DNA from: Aquimarina algicola
Lineage (GTDB): Bacteria; Bacteroidota; Bacteroidia; Flavobacteriales; Flavobacteriaceae
DNA: 64,000 nucleotides
Assembly (NCBI RefSeq): GCF_006443095.1
Contig: NZ_VFWZ01000009.1
Location: 254,990-318,989, forward strand
Direction of reading: 5' to 3'
The position numbers were made by a program, and so were the translations under genes. Below the pieces are notes generated by a model. It ran no database searches. It had not been told where the DNA came from and saw only the letters and a list, made by a program, of their open reading frames with translations. Shown one piece after another: positions 19,801-28,851 of the stretch; the first letter of the stretch is position 1; each line of letters begins with the position of its first letter.

Positions 19801-21367
19801 TTCAACACCTTATGTTGGCTTGATTTCACCACCTCCGCATCATGATATCTATTCAATAGAAGATTTATCACAGTTGATTTATGATCTGAAGTCTGCAAAT
19901 AGAACTGCAAGGATTAATGTAAAATTAGTCTCAGAAGTAGGAGTAGGTACTGTGGCTGCGGGAGTCGCCAAAGCAAAAGCAGATGTAGTTCTTATTTCAG
20001 GATTTGATGGAGGTACGGGAGCGTCTCCATTAACATCATTAAAACATGCAGGATTACCATGGGAGTTAGGTATTGCAGAAGCACAGCAAACTTTGGTAGG
20101 AAACAATTTGAGAAGTAGAATTGTACTTGAATGTGATGGACAATTAAAGACAGGTCGAGATGTTGCCGTAGCTTGTCTGTTGGGAGCAGAAGAATTTGGA
20201 TTTGCAACAGCACCATTAGTGGCTTCAGGATGTATCATGATGCGTGTTTGTCATTTGAACACCTGTCCGGTAGGGATCGCTACGCAAAACCCTGAATTGC
20301 GTAAAAAATTCAAAGGTAAACCAGAACATGTTGTGAATTACATGTACTTCGTAGCACAAGAATTAAGAGAAATAATGGCTCAGCTTGGCTTTAGAACAGT
20401 CAATGAAATGGTTGGTCAGGTAAGTAAACTGGATCATAATAAAGCAATAGAGCATTATAAGGCTGCAGGAGTAGATCTTACACCTATTTTACATCAAGTA
20501 GAAGCGCCAGAAGGAGTAGATATTTATAACACAGAAATTCAAGATCATGGGCTAGGCGGATCTATAGATTTTGAGATAATAGAACAAGCACATCCCGCAT
20601 TATTCCGTAAAGAAAAAACGACCTTAGACTTTGATGTTACTAATACCGATCGAGCAGTAGGAGCAATACTAAGCAATGAAATTTCAAAAATATATGGAGC
20701 TCAAGGGTTACCTGATAATACACTTAAACTCAATTTTACAGGTGCTGCCGGACAAAGTTTTGGAGCATTTGCGACCAAAGGATTGACAATGATTGTAAAT
20801 GGTAATACCAACGATTATTTAGGAAAAGGACTTTCTGGAGCAAAATTAGTTATCAAAGTTCCTGATGAAGCAACAATTATTCCCGAAAATAATATTATTA
20901 CCGGTAATGTGACTTTGTATGGTGCTACAGCAGGAGAAGTATATATTAATGGTAAAGCAGGTGAACGTTTCTGTGTACGTAATTCTGGAGCGAGAGCGGT
21001 TGTAGAAGGAATCGGAGATCACGGATGTGAATATATGACCGGTGGAGTTGCAGTAATTCTTGGTGAAGTTGGTAGAAATTTTGGAGCAGGTATGTCAGGA
21101 GGGATTGCATATATCTATGATGCGAAAAAAACGTTTGAAGCACATTGTAATAAAGAAGCCCTTAACCTTGATCCTGTTGTAGAACAGAAAGATATCACTG
21201 AGCTAAAAGAATTAATAGAGAGCCATTATAATGCGACATTGAGCCCGTTGGCGCAAAGAATTCTGGAAAATTGGGAAAAAGAACTACCAAAGTTTATCAA
21301 AATATTCCCCGAAGAATACAAACAGGCATTAAAAAGATTAGAAGAAGAAAAACTAGCACAAGCATAA
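16868..21367 (+). CDS. gltB: Glutamate synthase, large subunit
   Basis: 1499 residues, the usual length. The N-terminal glutaminase domain starts at Cys16 (HDACGAGF) after a 15-residue propeptide that must be removed to free the nucleophile. The central domain is followed by the FMN/synthase domain (KFKTGAMSYGSIS near residue 870; GEGGENPLRF; SGFDGGTGASPL) and the 3Fe-4S cysteines in CIMMRVCHLNTCPVG. The C-terminal GXGXG beta-helix includes NGKAGERFCVRNSGA. It makes glutamate from glutamine and 2-oxoglutarate. gltD follows 13 bp downstream. Confidence 0.98.
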   Translation: MKKQGMYLPEFEHDACGAGFICSLEGKKSNDIIHKALEILEKLEHRGAVSADGKTGDGAGILIDIPHDFFIEHCDFDLPKAGEYAVSNVFLPKKENQRQFCIDTFEKNIVDQGLVLLGWRDVPVDHIHLGEIAANTEPFIKQIFIGKENEGQTYFDFNLKLFTARKITEHAIYSSKLSENKFFYLPSLSTKTLIFKGLLMPEDIKLYYKDLLDPKVVTRLALVHQRFSTNTFPTWDLAQPFRYMCHNGEINTLRGNVTRMRSREELLKSDWFGENIKKILPVVLKGKSDSASMDMVVELLLMTGRSLPEVMMMMVPEAWEKNPEMSEAKKAFYEYNSCAMEPWDGPASIPFTDGNYIGAVLDRNGLRPSRYSVTKDGYVIMSSETGVVDLDPSNIEYHGRLEPGKMFLVNMDEGRIVNDEEIKEKIASQHPYREWLDNNLVHLKDIPYNDCPLFLGEETIEKRKEVFGYTQEDIDTIIVPMGQLGKEPIGSMGSDTPIAVLSERPQLIYNYFKQLFAQVTNPPLDGIREELICDISLTLGEDYNIFDIDEKHCNKLKIQNPVISKEDLDKIKTYTEKGFKSTSVSVLYNINRGLNGLEDALEKVLKDASDAIDQGTNIIILSDRNVSKHRAPIPALLACSYVNSGLQKLGKRSKVSIIIESAEPREVHHFALLFGYGASAINPYMVNEILAEQITEHTITDLTFEDAVVNYNKAVGKGVLKVMNKIGISTLNSYRSSQLFECIGINTKVVNQYFPNTATRIEGIGLYEIEKEIAKRHKRAYAEREIDSNLDLEIGGQYRWRRNGEKHQFNPLSVAKLQKSVRDNDPKTYKEYAKLINEQSKALMTIRGLLEFSNFDPIPIDEVEPWTEIVKRFKTGAMSYGSISQEAHENLAIAMNRIGGKSNSGEGGENPLRFYKNVNGDWKNSAIKQVASGRFGVSSNYLTNAAEIQIKMAQGAKPGEGGQLPGPKVNPEIAKTRNSTPYVGLISPPPHHDIYSIEDLSQLIYDLKSANRTARINVKLVSEVGVGTVAAGVAKAKADVVLISGFDGGTGASPLTSLKHAGLPWELGIAEAQQTLVGNNLRSRIVLECDGQLKTGRDVAVACLLGAEEFGFATAPLVASGCIMMRVCHLNTCPVGIATQNPELRKKFKGKPEHVVNYMYFVAQELREIMAQLGFRTVNEMVGQVSKLDHNKAIEHYKAAGVDLTPILHQVEAPEGVDIYNTEIQDHGLGGSIDFEIIEQAHPALFRKEKTTLDFDVTNTDRAVGAILSNEISKIYGAQGLPDNTLKLNFTGAAGQSFGAFATKGLTMIVNGNTNDYLGKGLSGAKLVIKVPDEATIIPENNIITGNVTLYGATAGEVYINGKAGERFCVRNSGARAVVEGIGDHGCEYMTGGVAVILGEVGRNFGAGMSGGIAYIYDAKKTFEAHCNKEALNLDPVVEQKDITELKELIESHYNATLSPLAQRILENWEKELPKFIKIFPEEYKQALKRLEEEKLAQA

Positions 21368-21380
21368 AACGATAATAGAA

Positions 21381-22844
21381 ATGGGAAAGACAACTGGATT
21401 TTTAGAATTTGAAAGAGAAATAGAGCAATATTTGCCTGTTGAAGATCGTATTAAGCATTATAATGAGTTTACAAAGGTGATGCCCGAAAAGAAACTCAAA
21501 GATCAAGGTGCTAGGTGTATGGATTGTGGAATTCCGTTTTGCCATAGTGGATGCCCATTAGGGAATTTAATTCCAGATTTTAATGATGCGGTTTATCGAG
21601 GGAAATGGAAAAAAGCAGCAAATATCTTACATGCTACCAATAATTTTCCTGAATTTACTGGTAGATTATGCCCGGCACCATGTGAAGAAGCTTGTGTATT
21701 AGGAATCAATGAAGATCCGGTTACCATAGAAAATATTGAAAAAAATATTGTAGAAGAAGCTTTTAAAAATGGATGGGTCGTAGCAAATCCCCCTAGGGAA
21801 AGAACAGGGAAAAAAGTCGCTGTTATCGGGTCAGGCCCCTCTGGATTAGCAGCAGCACAACAACTAAATCGCGCAGGGCATTTGGTAACAGTATTCGAAA
21901 GAGATGAAAAAGTAGGAGGATTATTACGATATGGAATTCCGGATTTTAAAATGGAAAAACATATTATAGATCGTCGTGTTGATATTTTGGAAGAAGAAGG
22001 AATCATATTTAAGACCAATACTCATATAGGTAAAGATGTCAAAGCAGAACAAATAAAAGCAGATTTTGATGCTGTAGTATTATGCACAGGAGCAACTGTT
22101 CGACGTACTTTACCAATCAAAGGCTCTGATTTCAAAGGAGTAGTACAAGCGATGGACTTTTTACCACAGAATAATAGGAGAGTGGATGGGGTCAAAGATT
22201 TGGGAGAAGAAATTCTAGCAACGGATAAAAATGTAATAGTTATAGGAGGAGGAGATACGGGGTCTGATTGTATAGGAACCTCAGTGCGTCATGGAGCAAC
22301 TTCGGTGACCAATTTTGAGATTATGAATAAGGGTACAACGGATCGACCAGAAAATCAACCGTGGCCGTTTTGGCCGATGCGTTTACGTACCAGCTCTTCT
22401 CATCAAGAAGGAGTTGATCGTCATTGGAGTATCTCTACCAAACAGTTTTTAGGAGATGAAGATGGAAACTTGAAAGGTTTAATAACTACAGAGGTAGAAT
22501 GGATAAAAGAAAATGGACGGTTTGCATTGAAAGAGGTTCCAAATACCGAAAAAGAATGGAAATGTGAACTGGCACTTCTCGCGTTGGGTTTTACAGGTTC
22601 AGAGCCTACTATTGCAGAGCAACTAGGAATCGATATGGACACCAGAACAAATATTAAAGCAGCAGAAAATACCTATGCTACAAACGTAAAAGGAGTATTT
22701 GCTGCAGGAGATTCCAGAAGAGGTCAATCACTTATTGTATGGGCAATCGCAGAAGGTAGACAAGCAGCATATCATGTTGATAGCTATTTGATGGGAAGTT
22801 CTAATTTACCATTGAAAGGAGAAGGGGATTTACCAAGGATTTAA
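21381..22844 (+). CDS. gltD: Glutamate synthase, small subunit
   Basis: 487 residues. N-terminal double [4Fe-4S] region with CMDCGIPFCHSGCP and CPAPCEEACVLG, FAD-binding GSGPSGLAAAQQL near residue 150, and NAD(P)H-binding VIGGGDTGSDC near residue 290. It passes electrons from NAD(P)H to the large subunit, encoded immediately upstream in the same operon. The C-terminus carries GVFAAGDSRRGQSLIVWAI, the second FAD contact. Nothing unusual is seen. A strong terminator follows. Confidence 0.98.
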   Translation: MGKTTGFLEFEREIEQYLPVEDRIKHYNEFTKVMPEKKLKDQGARCMDCGIPFCHSGCPLGNLIPDFNDAVYRGKWKKAANILHATNNFPEFTGRLCPAPCEEACVLGINEDPVTIENIEKNIVEEAFKNGWVVANPPRERTGKKVAVIGSGPSGLAAAQQLNRAGHLVTVFERDEKVGGLLRYGIPDFKMEKHIIDRRVDILEEEGIIFKTNTHIGKDVKAEQIKADFDAVVLCTGATVRRTLPIKGSDFKGVVQAMDFLPQNNRRVDGVKDLGEEILATDKNVIVIGGGDTGSDCIGTSVRHGATSVTNFEIMNKGTTDRPENQPWPFWPMRLRTSSSHQEGVDRHWSISTKQFLGDEDGNLKGLITTEVEWIKENGRFALKEVPNTEKEWKCELALLALGFTGSEPTIAEQLGIDMDTRTNIKAAENTYATNVKGVFAAGDSRRGQSLIVWAIAEGRQAAYHVDSYLMGSSNLPLKGEGDLPRI

Positions 22845-22873
22845 TTTCGTTTTATAATTTTAATATTAAGAAG

Positions 22874-22912
22874 AAAAGCTGCTAACAGATGAATTAGCAG
22901 CTTTTGTTTTTG
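22874..22912 (+). terminator. Rho-independent terminator of gltBD
   Basis: A 12-bp perfect stem AAAAGCTGCTAA / TTAGCAGCTTTT (22874-22885 and 22894-22905) with an 8-nt loop, followed by a T-rich run. Confidence 0.88.
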
Positions 22913-22999
22913 TAAAATAATGTTAACATAATAGTAATTATAAATTCACATTTGATTTATTTTTTCTTTTGTCATTGCATGTATCAAAAATCACAAAAC

Positions 23000-24142
23000 A
23001 TGAAAAACTCATTCATTTGCATATTACTTTTAGTATGCACATTATTAAATTCTTGTATTACTGATGATTACAGCGGTAATCCAATCACAAAACCAACTAC
23101 TATTAGTAATTTACAATTTATTGGAGAACAAATCATTCCTGATGGTCAAACTTTTAAAGGTTCTACCATAGGAGGGTTGTCTAGTATTGATTATTACAAT
23201 GGTACGTATTATATTATTAGTGACGATCCTAATGCACCAATTCGATTCTATACTGCTCATTTGACATTTGATAATACTAGTTTTTCTAAGGTCGAAATTA
23301 CTAATCAAGTAGAGTTATTAAATGATAACGGAGCCTCTTTTGCAGATCAAGAAGTTGATCCTGAGGCTATTCGTTTTGATCCTAGAAGTAGATCTATTAT
23401 CTGGACTAGTGAAGGTTTTGCAAATAATAATATTGCTCCTTCTGTAAAAGAAGCTTCTTTGCGAGGAAAGTTTAGATCAGAGTTTATGACACCTGATATT
23501 TTTAAAGAAAATACTGCTGATTCGGGAGTAAGGAATAATGGTGTTTTTGAAGGCCTTTCGTTAAGTGTTGATCATAAAGGATATTGGGTGGCTATGGAGC
23601 TTCCTTTACTTCAAGATGGAGATGCGCCTGTTTTTGGGATGGATACAGACTCACCGGTACGTATTTCTTTTATTGATAGAAAAACAAAAGAATTTGGTCG
23701 TCAATTTGCGTATGAGCTGGATCCAGTTGCGAGAGATGGAGGATTTAAGGTAAATGGTGTTGTCGAAATATTACAATATAACAAAGATAGGTTTCTAGTT
23801 CTTGAGCGTTCTTTTGCTTCTGGAACAGACGATGGGGGTAATGATGTACGTATTTATGATGTTGATGCTAGTGAAGCAACAGATATTTCAAATATGTCAT
23901 CACTTAAAAATGCTAATTATAAAAAGGCTACTAAGACATTATTGTTTGACTTTAATTCAATTCGTGATCAATTATCTACTGTACCAGGAGGATCAGCAAA
24001 TGTAGTTGATAATATTGAAGGCATGACTTTTGGGCCGGATTTACCAAATGGAAATAAATCTTTGGTTTTAGTTTCGGATAATAATTTTAGCGCATTTGGA
24101 GCACAACTTAACCAGTTTATTGCTTTAGAAGTACTGCCATAG
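23000..24142 (+). CDS. Esterase-like/phytase-like lipoprotein
   Basis: The start at 23000 (MKNSFICILLL) is preferred over upstream TTG/ATG options, because it begins the lipoprotein signal (LLNSCITDD). About 380 residues. The mature protein fits the 'esterase-like activity of phytase' family (PF13449 type): GGLSSIDYYNGTYYIISDD near the start, then DPEAIRFDPRSRSIIWTSEG, GVFEGLSLSVDHKGYWVAME and DNIEGMTFGPDLPNG, the repeated beta-propeller strands with acidic loops. Family members are secreted and of poorly defined activity. It is probably surface or periplasmic. Transcribed alone. Confidence 0.8.
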   Translation: MKNSFICILLLVCTLLNSCITDDYSGNPITKPTTISNLQFIGEQIIPDGQTFKGSTIGGLSSIDYYNGTYYIISDDPNAPIRFYTAHLTFDNTSFSKVEITNQVELLNDNGASFADQEVDPEAIRFDPRSRSIIWTSEGFANNNIAPSVKEASLRGKFRSEFMTPDIFKENTADSGVRNNGVFEGLSLSVDHKGYWVAMELPLLQDGDAPVFGMDTDSPVRISFIDRKTKEFGRQFAYELDPVARDGGFKVNGVVEILQYNKDRFLVLERSFASGTDDGGNDVRIYDVDASEATDISNMSSLKNANYKKATKTLLFDFNSIRDQLSTVPGGSANVVDNIEGMTFGPDLPNGNKSLVLVSDNNFSAFGAQLNQFIALEVLP

Positions 24143-24168
24143 ATAGAAAAGATATCTTTTTAATAAAA

Positions 24169-24206
24169 CAAAAGGCCTTTCATTATATAAGATGAAGGGC
24201 CTTTTG
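24169..24206. terminator. Bidirectional terminator
   Basis: A 15-bp stem (24169-24183 with 24192-24206, one G-T pair) with an 8-nt loop lies between convergent genes. It reads CAAAAGGCC-type on both strands, with T-rich flanks. Confidence 0.8.
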
Positions 24207-24216
24207 ACTGCTACTA

Positions 24217-25656
24217 CTATTTTACATTTTTTAACTTACTTTCAAGCTCCTTTATTTTTTGAACTCCATGTTTGTTTTCCGGATTGCGTTCTACAGATTT
24301 TTTATAAAATTCAACAGAGGCTTTATAATTTTTATTTATTTCATGACCTTCTCCGAGACTGTCATAAACATTCCATGAATCAGGATATTCTCTCACATTT
24401 AATTCAAAGATTTTTATCGCATCTTCAATCCTTGATTTTGCCATTGCATACCCTATTCTGTTAAGTGTTCTTTCAAAGTTGGTATTAGGATTTTTGTTGC
24501 TGATTTTAGTATAATTTTCTATAGCTTTATCTGTAGTAAGGTTAAAGAAACCATTAGTGACTTGCTCTTTTATTATTGATTCTTTATCAATATAGGTGGG
24601 ATTAACTATCCCTGCGATATGATTAATAATTTTGTTGTGTACAGGGTAATATTTAAAACCATTTGTAAGTATAATTATAGTCATATCATCATCAACAAAC
24701 TTTCTAAAACCACTAACACCACCACCTGTAAAACCAATTGACATTTTATTCTGAATAGGATATAAACCCCATCCATGTAAAAATTTACTTTTTTGATCTT
24801 TGAATGAAAAATCACTCCACATTAAATTTTTGGTGTTTTTTTGTAAAAATGTATTATTATCAAAATTTTGATTCCATTTTATAAGTTCTTGAAGTGTTAT
24901 ATTTAGCCCATTACCGCTGTGCGCTCTTATGCCATAATCATCTGTTGCTCCTACAAATTGATTTTTTTTGTAATCAAAACTATATTTTGCAATTCTATTT
25001 GGGATGGATTCATTAGAGTTTGATGAAAACAAAACTCCTGATTTTGGAGATAAAAATTGATTTTTGAGTACATAATCATCAAATGAAACCCCTGTTACTT
25101 TTTTGATAATAAGTGCTAGTAGCCAGTAATTGGTTTGATTATATGTAAATCTTTCTCCTGCATCAAATAGCATTTTTTCTTTGGCTAATTCTGTGAGTAA
25201 TGCTTTGTCAGATTGATGACTGTCATAGTGGATCATATCTGGCAACCCCGAAGAGTGTGTGAGTAAATGTTTTATTTGAATAGCTTTCCATGCTGTAGGA
25301 ATATATGTTAGATGATCATGAACGAAGTCATTCAATGTTATTTTTTCTTTTTCAATGAGTTGAAAAATAGCTGTGGCAGTTATCAGTTTGGTTGTAGAAT
25401 ATACTCTAAACATCGTATTTTTTGTAACAGGAGTATTCTTTTCTAGACTAGCTTTACCATAATATTGTTCATGAATTATTTTTCCATCTTTTATTATAGC
25501 CAAGGCCGCTCCCGGAATTTGATGCGTTTGCATGATATCATGCATATAAGTATTGATCTGTTGGCTTTTTTTTTCTTCGTTACTGAATGCTTTACCAATA
25601 ATATGCTGACTGATTAGTACAATCAGTATTAGTATAAATGTTGAGATTGTTTTCAT
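24217..25656 (-). CDS. Serine hydrolase, beta-lactamase fold (class C-like), with C-terminal TPR
   Basis: 479 residues with a signal peptide. Catalytic SxxK is S87-T-T-K90 (VYSTTK); the second motif is the YNQ of FTYNQTNYW; a late GGGVSGFRK segment is near the KTG-like third motif position. The C-terminal ~80 residues carry a tetratricopeptide-like pair (SWNVYDSLGEGHEINKNYK). Such proteins are usually D-Ala peptidases or esterases rather than true beta-lactamases. It lies 155 bp downstream of the M56 gene on the same strand, echoing a blaI-blaR-bla order. Confidence 0.85.
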   Translation of the reverse strand: MKTISTFILILIVLISQHIIGKAFSNEEKKSQQINTYMHDIMQTHQIPGAALAIIKDGKIIHEQYYGKASLEKNTPVTKNTMFRVYSTTKLITATAIFQLIEKEKITLNDFVHDHLTYIPTAWKAIQIKHLLTHSSGLPDMIHYDSHQSDKALLTELAKEKMLFDAGERFTYNQTNYWLLALIIKKVTGVSFDDYVLKNQFLSPKSGVLFSSNSNESIPNRIAKYSFDYKKNQFVGATDDYGIRAHSGNGLNITLQELIKWNQNFDNNTFLQKNTKNLMWSDFSFKDQKSKFLHGWGLYPIQNKMSIGFTGGGVSGFRKFVDDDMTIIILTNGFKYYPVHNKIINHIAGIVNPTYIDKESIIKEQVTNGFFNLTTDKAIENYTKISNKNPNTNFERTLNRIGYAMAKSRIEDAIKIFELNVREYPDSWNVYDSLGEGHEINKNYKASVEFYKKSVERNPENKHGVQKIKELESKLKNVK

Positions 25657-25811
25657 TTTTTGATATAATAAAGTAACTGCCTTAAATAGTCTATTTAAGT
25701 TATTAAAAACAGTTTTTTGAAGTGTTTTTTATACTAAATTGAATCAGTTTTTAGGCAGTTACCTTTTTGTTTTTAGATTGATAGAATGATATTTGTATAC
25801 AATGATTTTAT

Positions 25812-28277
25812 TTAAAAAACCATTTTAATTTTTATGGCTTGATCTAAAGAAACATTAGGATCTTCTTTTTGCAAAGATGTAATGAATTCTGGAGTTACAT
25901 CATGTATTTTTAAACCATGAGCCTGGTCTGCTGTAATGTTTTTAAAGCCCATTTCTTCAAAAAGTTTAAGAAACTCCGGAGTGATATCATGAATTTTAAA
26001 CGATATAATTCTTTTTAGTGGGAGGTCCCCAAATTTTGTTTTTTTGAATACTGTAATATATTGAGGGGTTACATCATGAATTTTGAGAGACAAAAGATCT
26101 TCTATAGAAAGGTCTTTGTATCCAATTTTGGCATATTCAGCAGGCATCTCAGTAGTGATATCATGAACCTTTAAAGCGATTACTTTTTTTAAAGGAATGT
26201 TTTTGTACCCTATAGCATTAAATTTTTTTACAAATTCTGGAGTTACATTATGTGTTTTTAGTGCTATTGCCTCATTTAAATCTATATTCTTATATCCTAG
26301 TTTTTCAAAAGCTGCAATAAGTTCACTTGGGTTTTGTTCTGTTTTGGATTTTGTTTTACCTGAATGGTTTGTAGAACTACTAGAATGCCCATTGGTTCCT
26401 TTCACTAATGCCGGAGTGATATCATGAATTTTAAGTTTCATGGCTTCTTTTAATGAGATATTTTTTTGCCCGGCTTTCTTATAAGCTTTGATGAGATCAG
26501 CGGTTACATTATGGATTTTTAGCTTTTTGGCTTCCTCTAATGTAATATTCGAATATCCAATGTTTTTGAAACTGTTGATAAATTCAGGAGTAACCTTGTG
26601 TATTTTTAAATCTCGGGCTTCTTTAATCGATATTTTAGAATATCCCTGATTTTTGAAAATATCTATGTAATTAGGGGTTACATTATGTATTTTTGCTTTT
26701 GTAATCTCTTTTAATGATGCTCTGGAGGTATTGAGTTTGTTGATAAAATTGATATAAGAAAGATCTACATCAAAAAGATTAAGTTTACAGATTTCGTCTA
26801 TTGTATAGGCATTATACCCTAGGTTTGTGAGTTCTTTTTGATACATTTTTAACTTGTCCAAAGGAAGTGACTTGCGTATGATATCTTCAAAATTTTCTTG
26901 TGTTATAGAAATATTTTCTTTTTCTAAATAGGCAAGATAATTCGTATCAAATTCTGTTAAAAAGGAAAGTACGAGATCATTTTTTTCTACGGTTAGGTTA
27001 TATTTTTCTAAAGCATTAGTAAATGCAGGATTCGCTTCAAAAATATATTTGCCGTCACCTATTTTTCCATCAAACTCACCAATAAAAGTCATTGTACCAA
27101 CATCATTTGTAACGTTCATTTTTTGTTTTGTTCCTTTTGGAAATTTGGCAAAAAGCGAAGGTTCATAACATCTCGTATTAGACCAAAAACTTTTTTGTAG
27201 AGGAGCAGAGCTTCTAAACATCACACATAATTTTCCTCCTCCAACTTCTGCATCCCATGCACCTTTGGTAAAGTCACTATTAGTAATAGATGTATTTACA
27301 GATTCATCATTATTACTTATTGTTCCTTCATGTTCAGAAATAGTAGTGTCAATATGTTTTATCGGATTAAAAGACAAAACAGTAAGTGTAAGTATCGGAA
27401 GAATGATTAGGTACTTCCAACCTGATTTTGCTGTTGATTTTTTAGAATTCATCATAAGTATTCGTTTTTTGAGAAATGATTGATTGTAATTTGTTGCCAA
27501 ACCTGTTGGCATATTAGGAGTTGAAACTCTTAAGAGATTCATTTGATATGATTCTTTGTCTTCTCCATGAGTAAGCATACCATCATCAGTAAGGTACTCA
27601 AGGTTATTATCTATTGCTTTTCGATACCACCATGCAAAAGGATTAAACCACTGAAACATAACCAATAATTCGACTAATAACATATCTAGACTATGTTTTC
27701 CTTTAATATGCATCTGTTCATGTTTTAGTATTTGTAGGTAGGTGTCTGGATTATACTGACTTGGATTCATAAAAATTCGATTCCAGAATGAGTAAGGAGC
27801 ATGACTTTTATCAGTCTCGATAATTTTATATTCATCAAATTCTACAATAGGGTTTTTAATAATTCTATATAGTAAAACACCAAGTTGAATTATAAAATGA
27901 ACTGCAAAAACAAAAACACCCAACAAGTAGATATATAGAATTAGGTTTTTCCAATCTAAAGAAGAAGGCCCAGTACTATCCGTTGATAATGTAGGAGAAG
28001 AAGATGTTACATCTGGTGATATTACAGTACTTGTATCGGGTAAGATTGATTCTGTTGTTTGCAATTGAGGAGATGTATCTGCAATAGATTCTTTTACAAA
28101 AATTGTTCTAAAAGATAAATGCTCTGGAACTGTTATAAATGGCAATGTGAATGATAAAAAAATAAGTCCCAGTAATATCCATCGATTAAGGTGATAAAAA
28201 GTTTCTTTGGCAAGAAAAAGTTTATAAATCAAATACGATAATCCTATAAGAGCCGAACTGTAAAAGATATATTCCAT
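25812..28277 (-). CDS. M56 (BlaR1/MecR1-like) metallopeptidase with nine C-terminal repeats
   Basis: 821 residues. Three or more N-terminal membrane helices (1-22, 32-50, 111-140), then the zinc motif HEQMH at residues 186-190 with the downstream third ligand in NNLEYLTDD, and another membrane helix near 285-300. The extracytoplasmic tail holds a beta-type domain and then about nine ~26-residue repeats with the signature KIHDVTPEFI (residues about 540-820). There is no penicillin-binding sensor domain. In the BlaR family, signal binding triggers cleavage of the BlaI-type repressor encoded just upstream; here the repeats probably replace the sensor. Confidence 0.88.
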   Translation of the reverse strand: MEYIFYSSALIGLSYLIYKLFLAKETFYHLNRWILLGLIFLSFTLPFITVPEHLSFRTIFVKESIADTSPQLQTTESILPDTSTVISPDVTSSSPTLSTDSTGPSSLDWKNLILYIYLLGVFVFAVHFIIQLGVLLYRIIKNPIVEFDEYKIIETDKSHAPYSFWNRIFMNPSQYNPDTYLQILKHEQMHIKGKHSLDMLLVELLVMFQWFNPFAWWYRKAIDNNLEYLTDDGMLTHGEDKESYQMNLLRVSTPNMPTGLATNYNQSFLKKRILMMNSKKSTAKSGWKYLIILPILTLTVLSFNPIKHIDTTISEHEGTISNNDESVNTSITNSDFTKGAWDAEVGGGKLCVMFRSSAPLQKSFWSNTRCYEPSLFAKFPKGTKQKMNVTNDVGTMTFIGEFDGKIGDGKYIFEANPAFTNALEKYNLTVEKNDLVLSFLTEFDTNYLAYLEKENISITQENFEDIIRKSLPLDKLKMYQKELTNLGYNAYTIDEICKLNLFDVDLSYINFINKLNTSRASLKEITKAKIHNVTPNYIDIFKNQGYSKISIKEARDLKIHKVTPEFINSFKNIGYSNITLEEAKKLKIHNVTADLIKAYKKAGQKNISLKEAMKLKIHDITPALVKGTNGHSSSSTNHSGKTKSKTEQNPSELIAAFEKLGYKNIDLNEAIALKTHNVTPEFVKKFNAIGYKNIPLKKVIALKVHDITTEMPAEYAKIGYKDLSIEDLLSLKIHDVTPQYITVFKKTKFGDLPLKRIISFKIHDITPEFLKLFEEMGFKNITADQAHGLKIHDVTPEFITSLQKEDPNVSLDQAIKIKMVF

Positions 28278-28636
28278 TATTTTTTGTTTTTAATCAATTG
28301 AAGAATTTCTTCTAATTCTTTGGGATTTAATTTTTCTTCTTTTGCAAAAAATTTAACTAGTGCCATAGGAGAGTTGTCAAAATAATTATGCACAACTTCT
28401 CCTAGTATTTCTTTTTGATATTCGTCTTTAGAAATTAAAGGGTAATACTGAAAACTATTGCCAAAGGCTACGTGATTAATAAATCCTTTCTCTTCTAAGA
28501 TTTTTACTATAGTCGCGGTAGTATTATAATGAGGTTTTGGATTCGGTAACTCTTCAATGATTTCTTTGATAAAAGCTTTTTCAAGCTTCCATAAACTTTG
28601 CATGATTTGTTCTTCTCTTTTCGCTAGCTTTTGCAT
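28277..28636 (-). CDS. BlaI/MecI/CopY family transcriptional repressor
   Basis: The start at 28636 (MQKLAKREEQIMQSLWKLEKA) is preferred over an upstream ATG, because it matches the family N-terminus. 119 residues. Winged helix-turn-helix followed by the dimerisation helices (LGEVVHNYFDNSPMALVKFFAKEEKLNPKEL region). Its stop overlaps the start of the M56 peptidase gene, so the two are translationally coupled. It probably represses its own operon through the triple operator upstream, and is cleaved when the M56 protein is activated. The signal is unknown. Confidence 0.93.
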   Translation of the reverse strand: MQKLAKREEQIMQSLWKLEKAFIKEIIEELPNPKPHYNTTATIVKILEEKGFINHVAFGNSFQYYPLISKDEYQKEILGEVVHNYFDNSPMALVKFFAKEEKLNPKELEEILQLIKNKK

Positions 28637-28664
28637 CGTAATAATTTTATAAAACAAACATACT

Positions 28665-28718
28665 ACTAATCTTTTAGTTTTACAACTAATTAATTAGTAT
28701 TTCTACTAATTTTTTAGT
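28665..28718. promoter_or_regulatory. Three phased BlaI-type operators
   Basis: Three copies of the 14-bp inverted repeat ACTAA-N4-TTAGT at 28665-28678, 28685-28698 and 28705-28718, exactly 20 bp apart, start 29 bp before the repressor ATG. The middle copy is fully palindromic. The spacing puts all three on one face of the helix, as for cooperative repressor binding. Confidence 0.8.
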
Positions 28719-28851
28719 TTTTATGTGGTAAAATATTGGCTTTCAGTACTTTTTTTGTGTTTAAAAAAGAAAAAACATTTAGCAGCTATAATTTAAAAAT
28801 GAAGCAAACGTTTTTTAAATTGTACCAACATAATTAACCAAACTTAAAAAG

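Noticed and set aside
19879..20238. 119-residue frame opposite gltB
   Set aside because: It lies wholly inside a well conserved gene.
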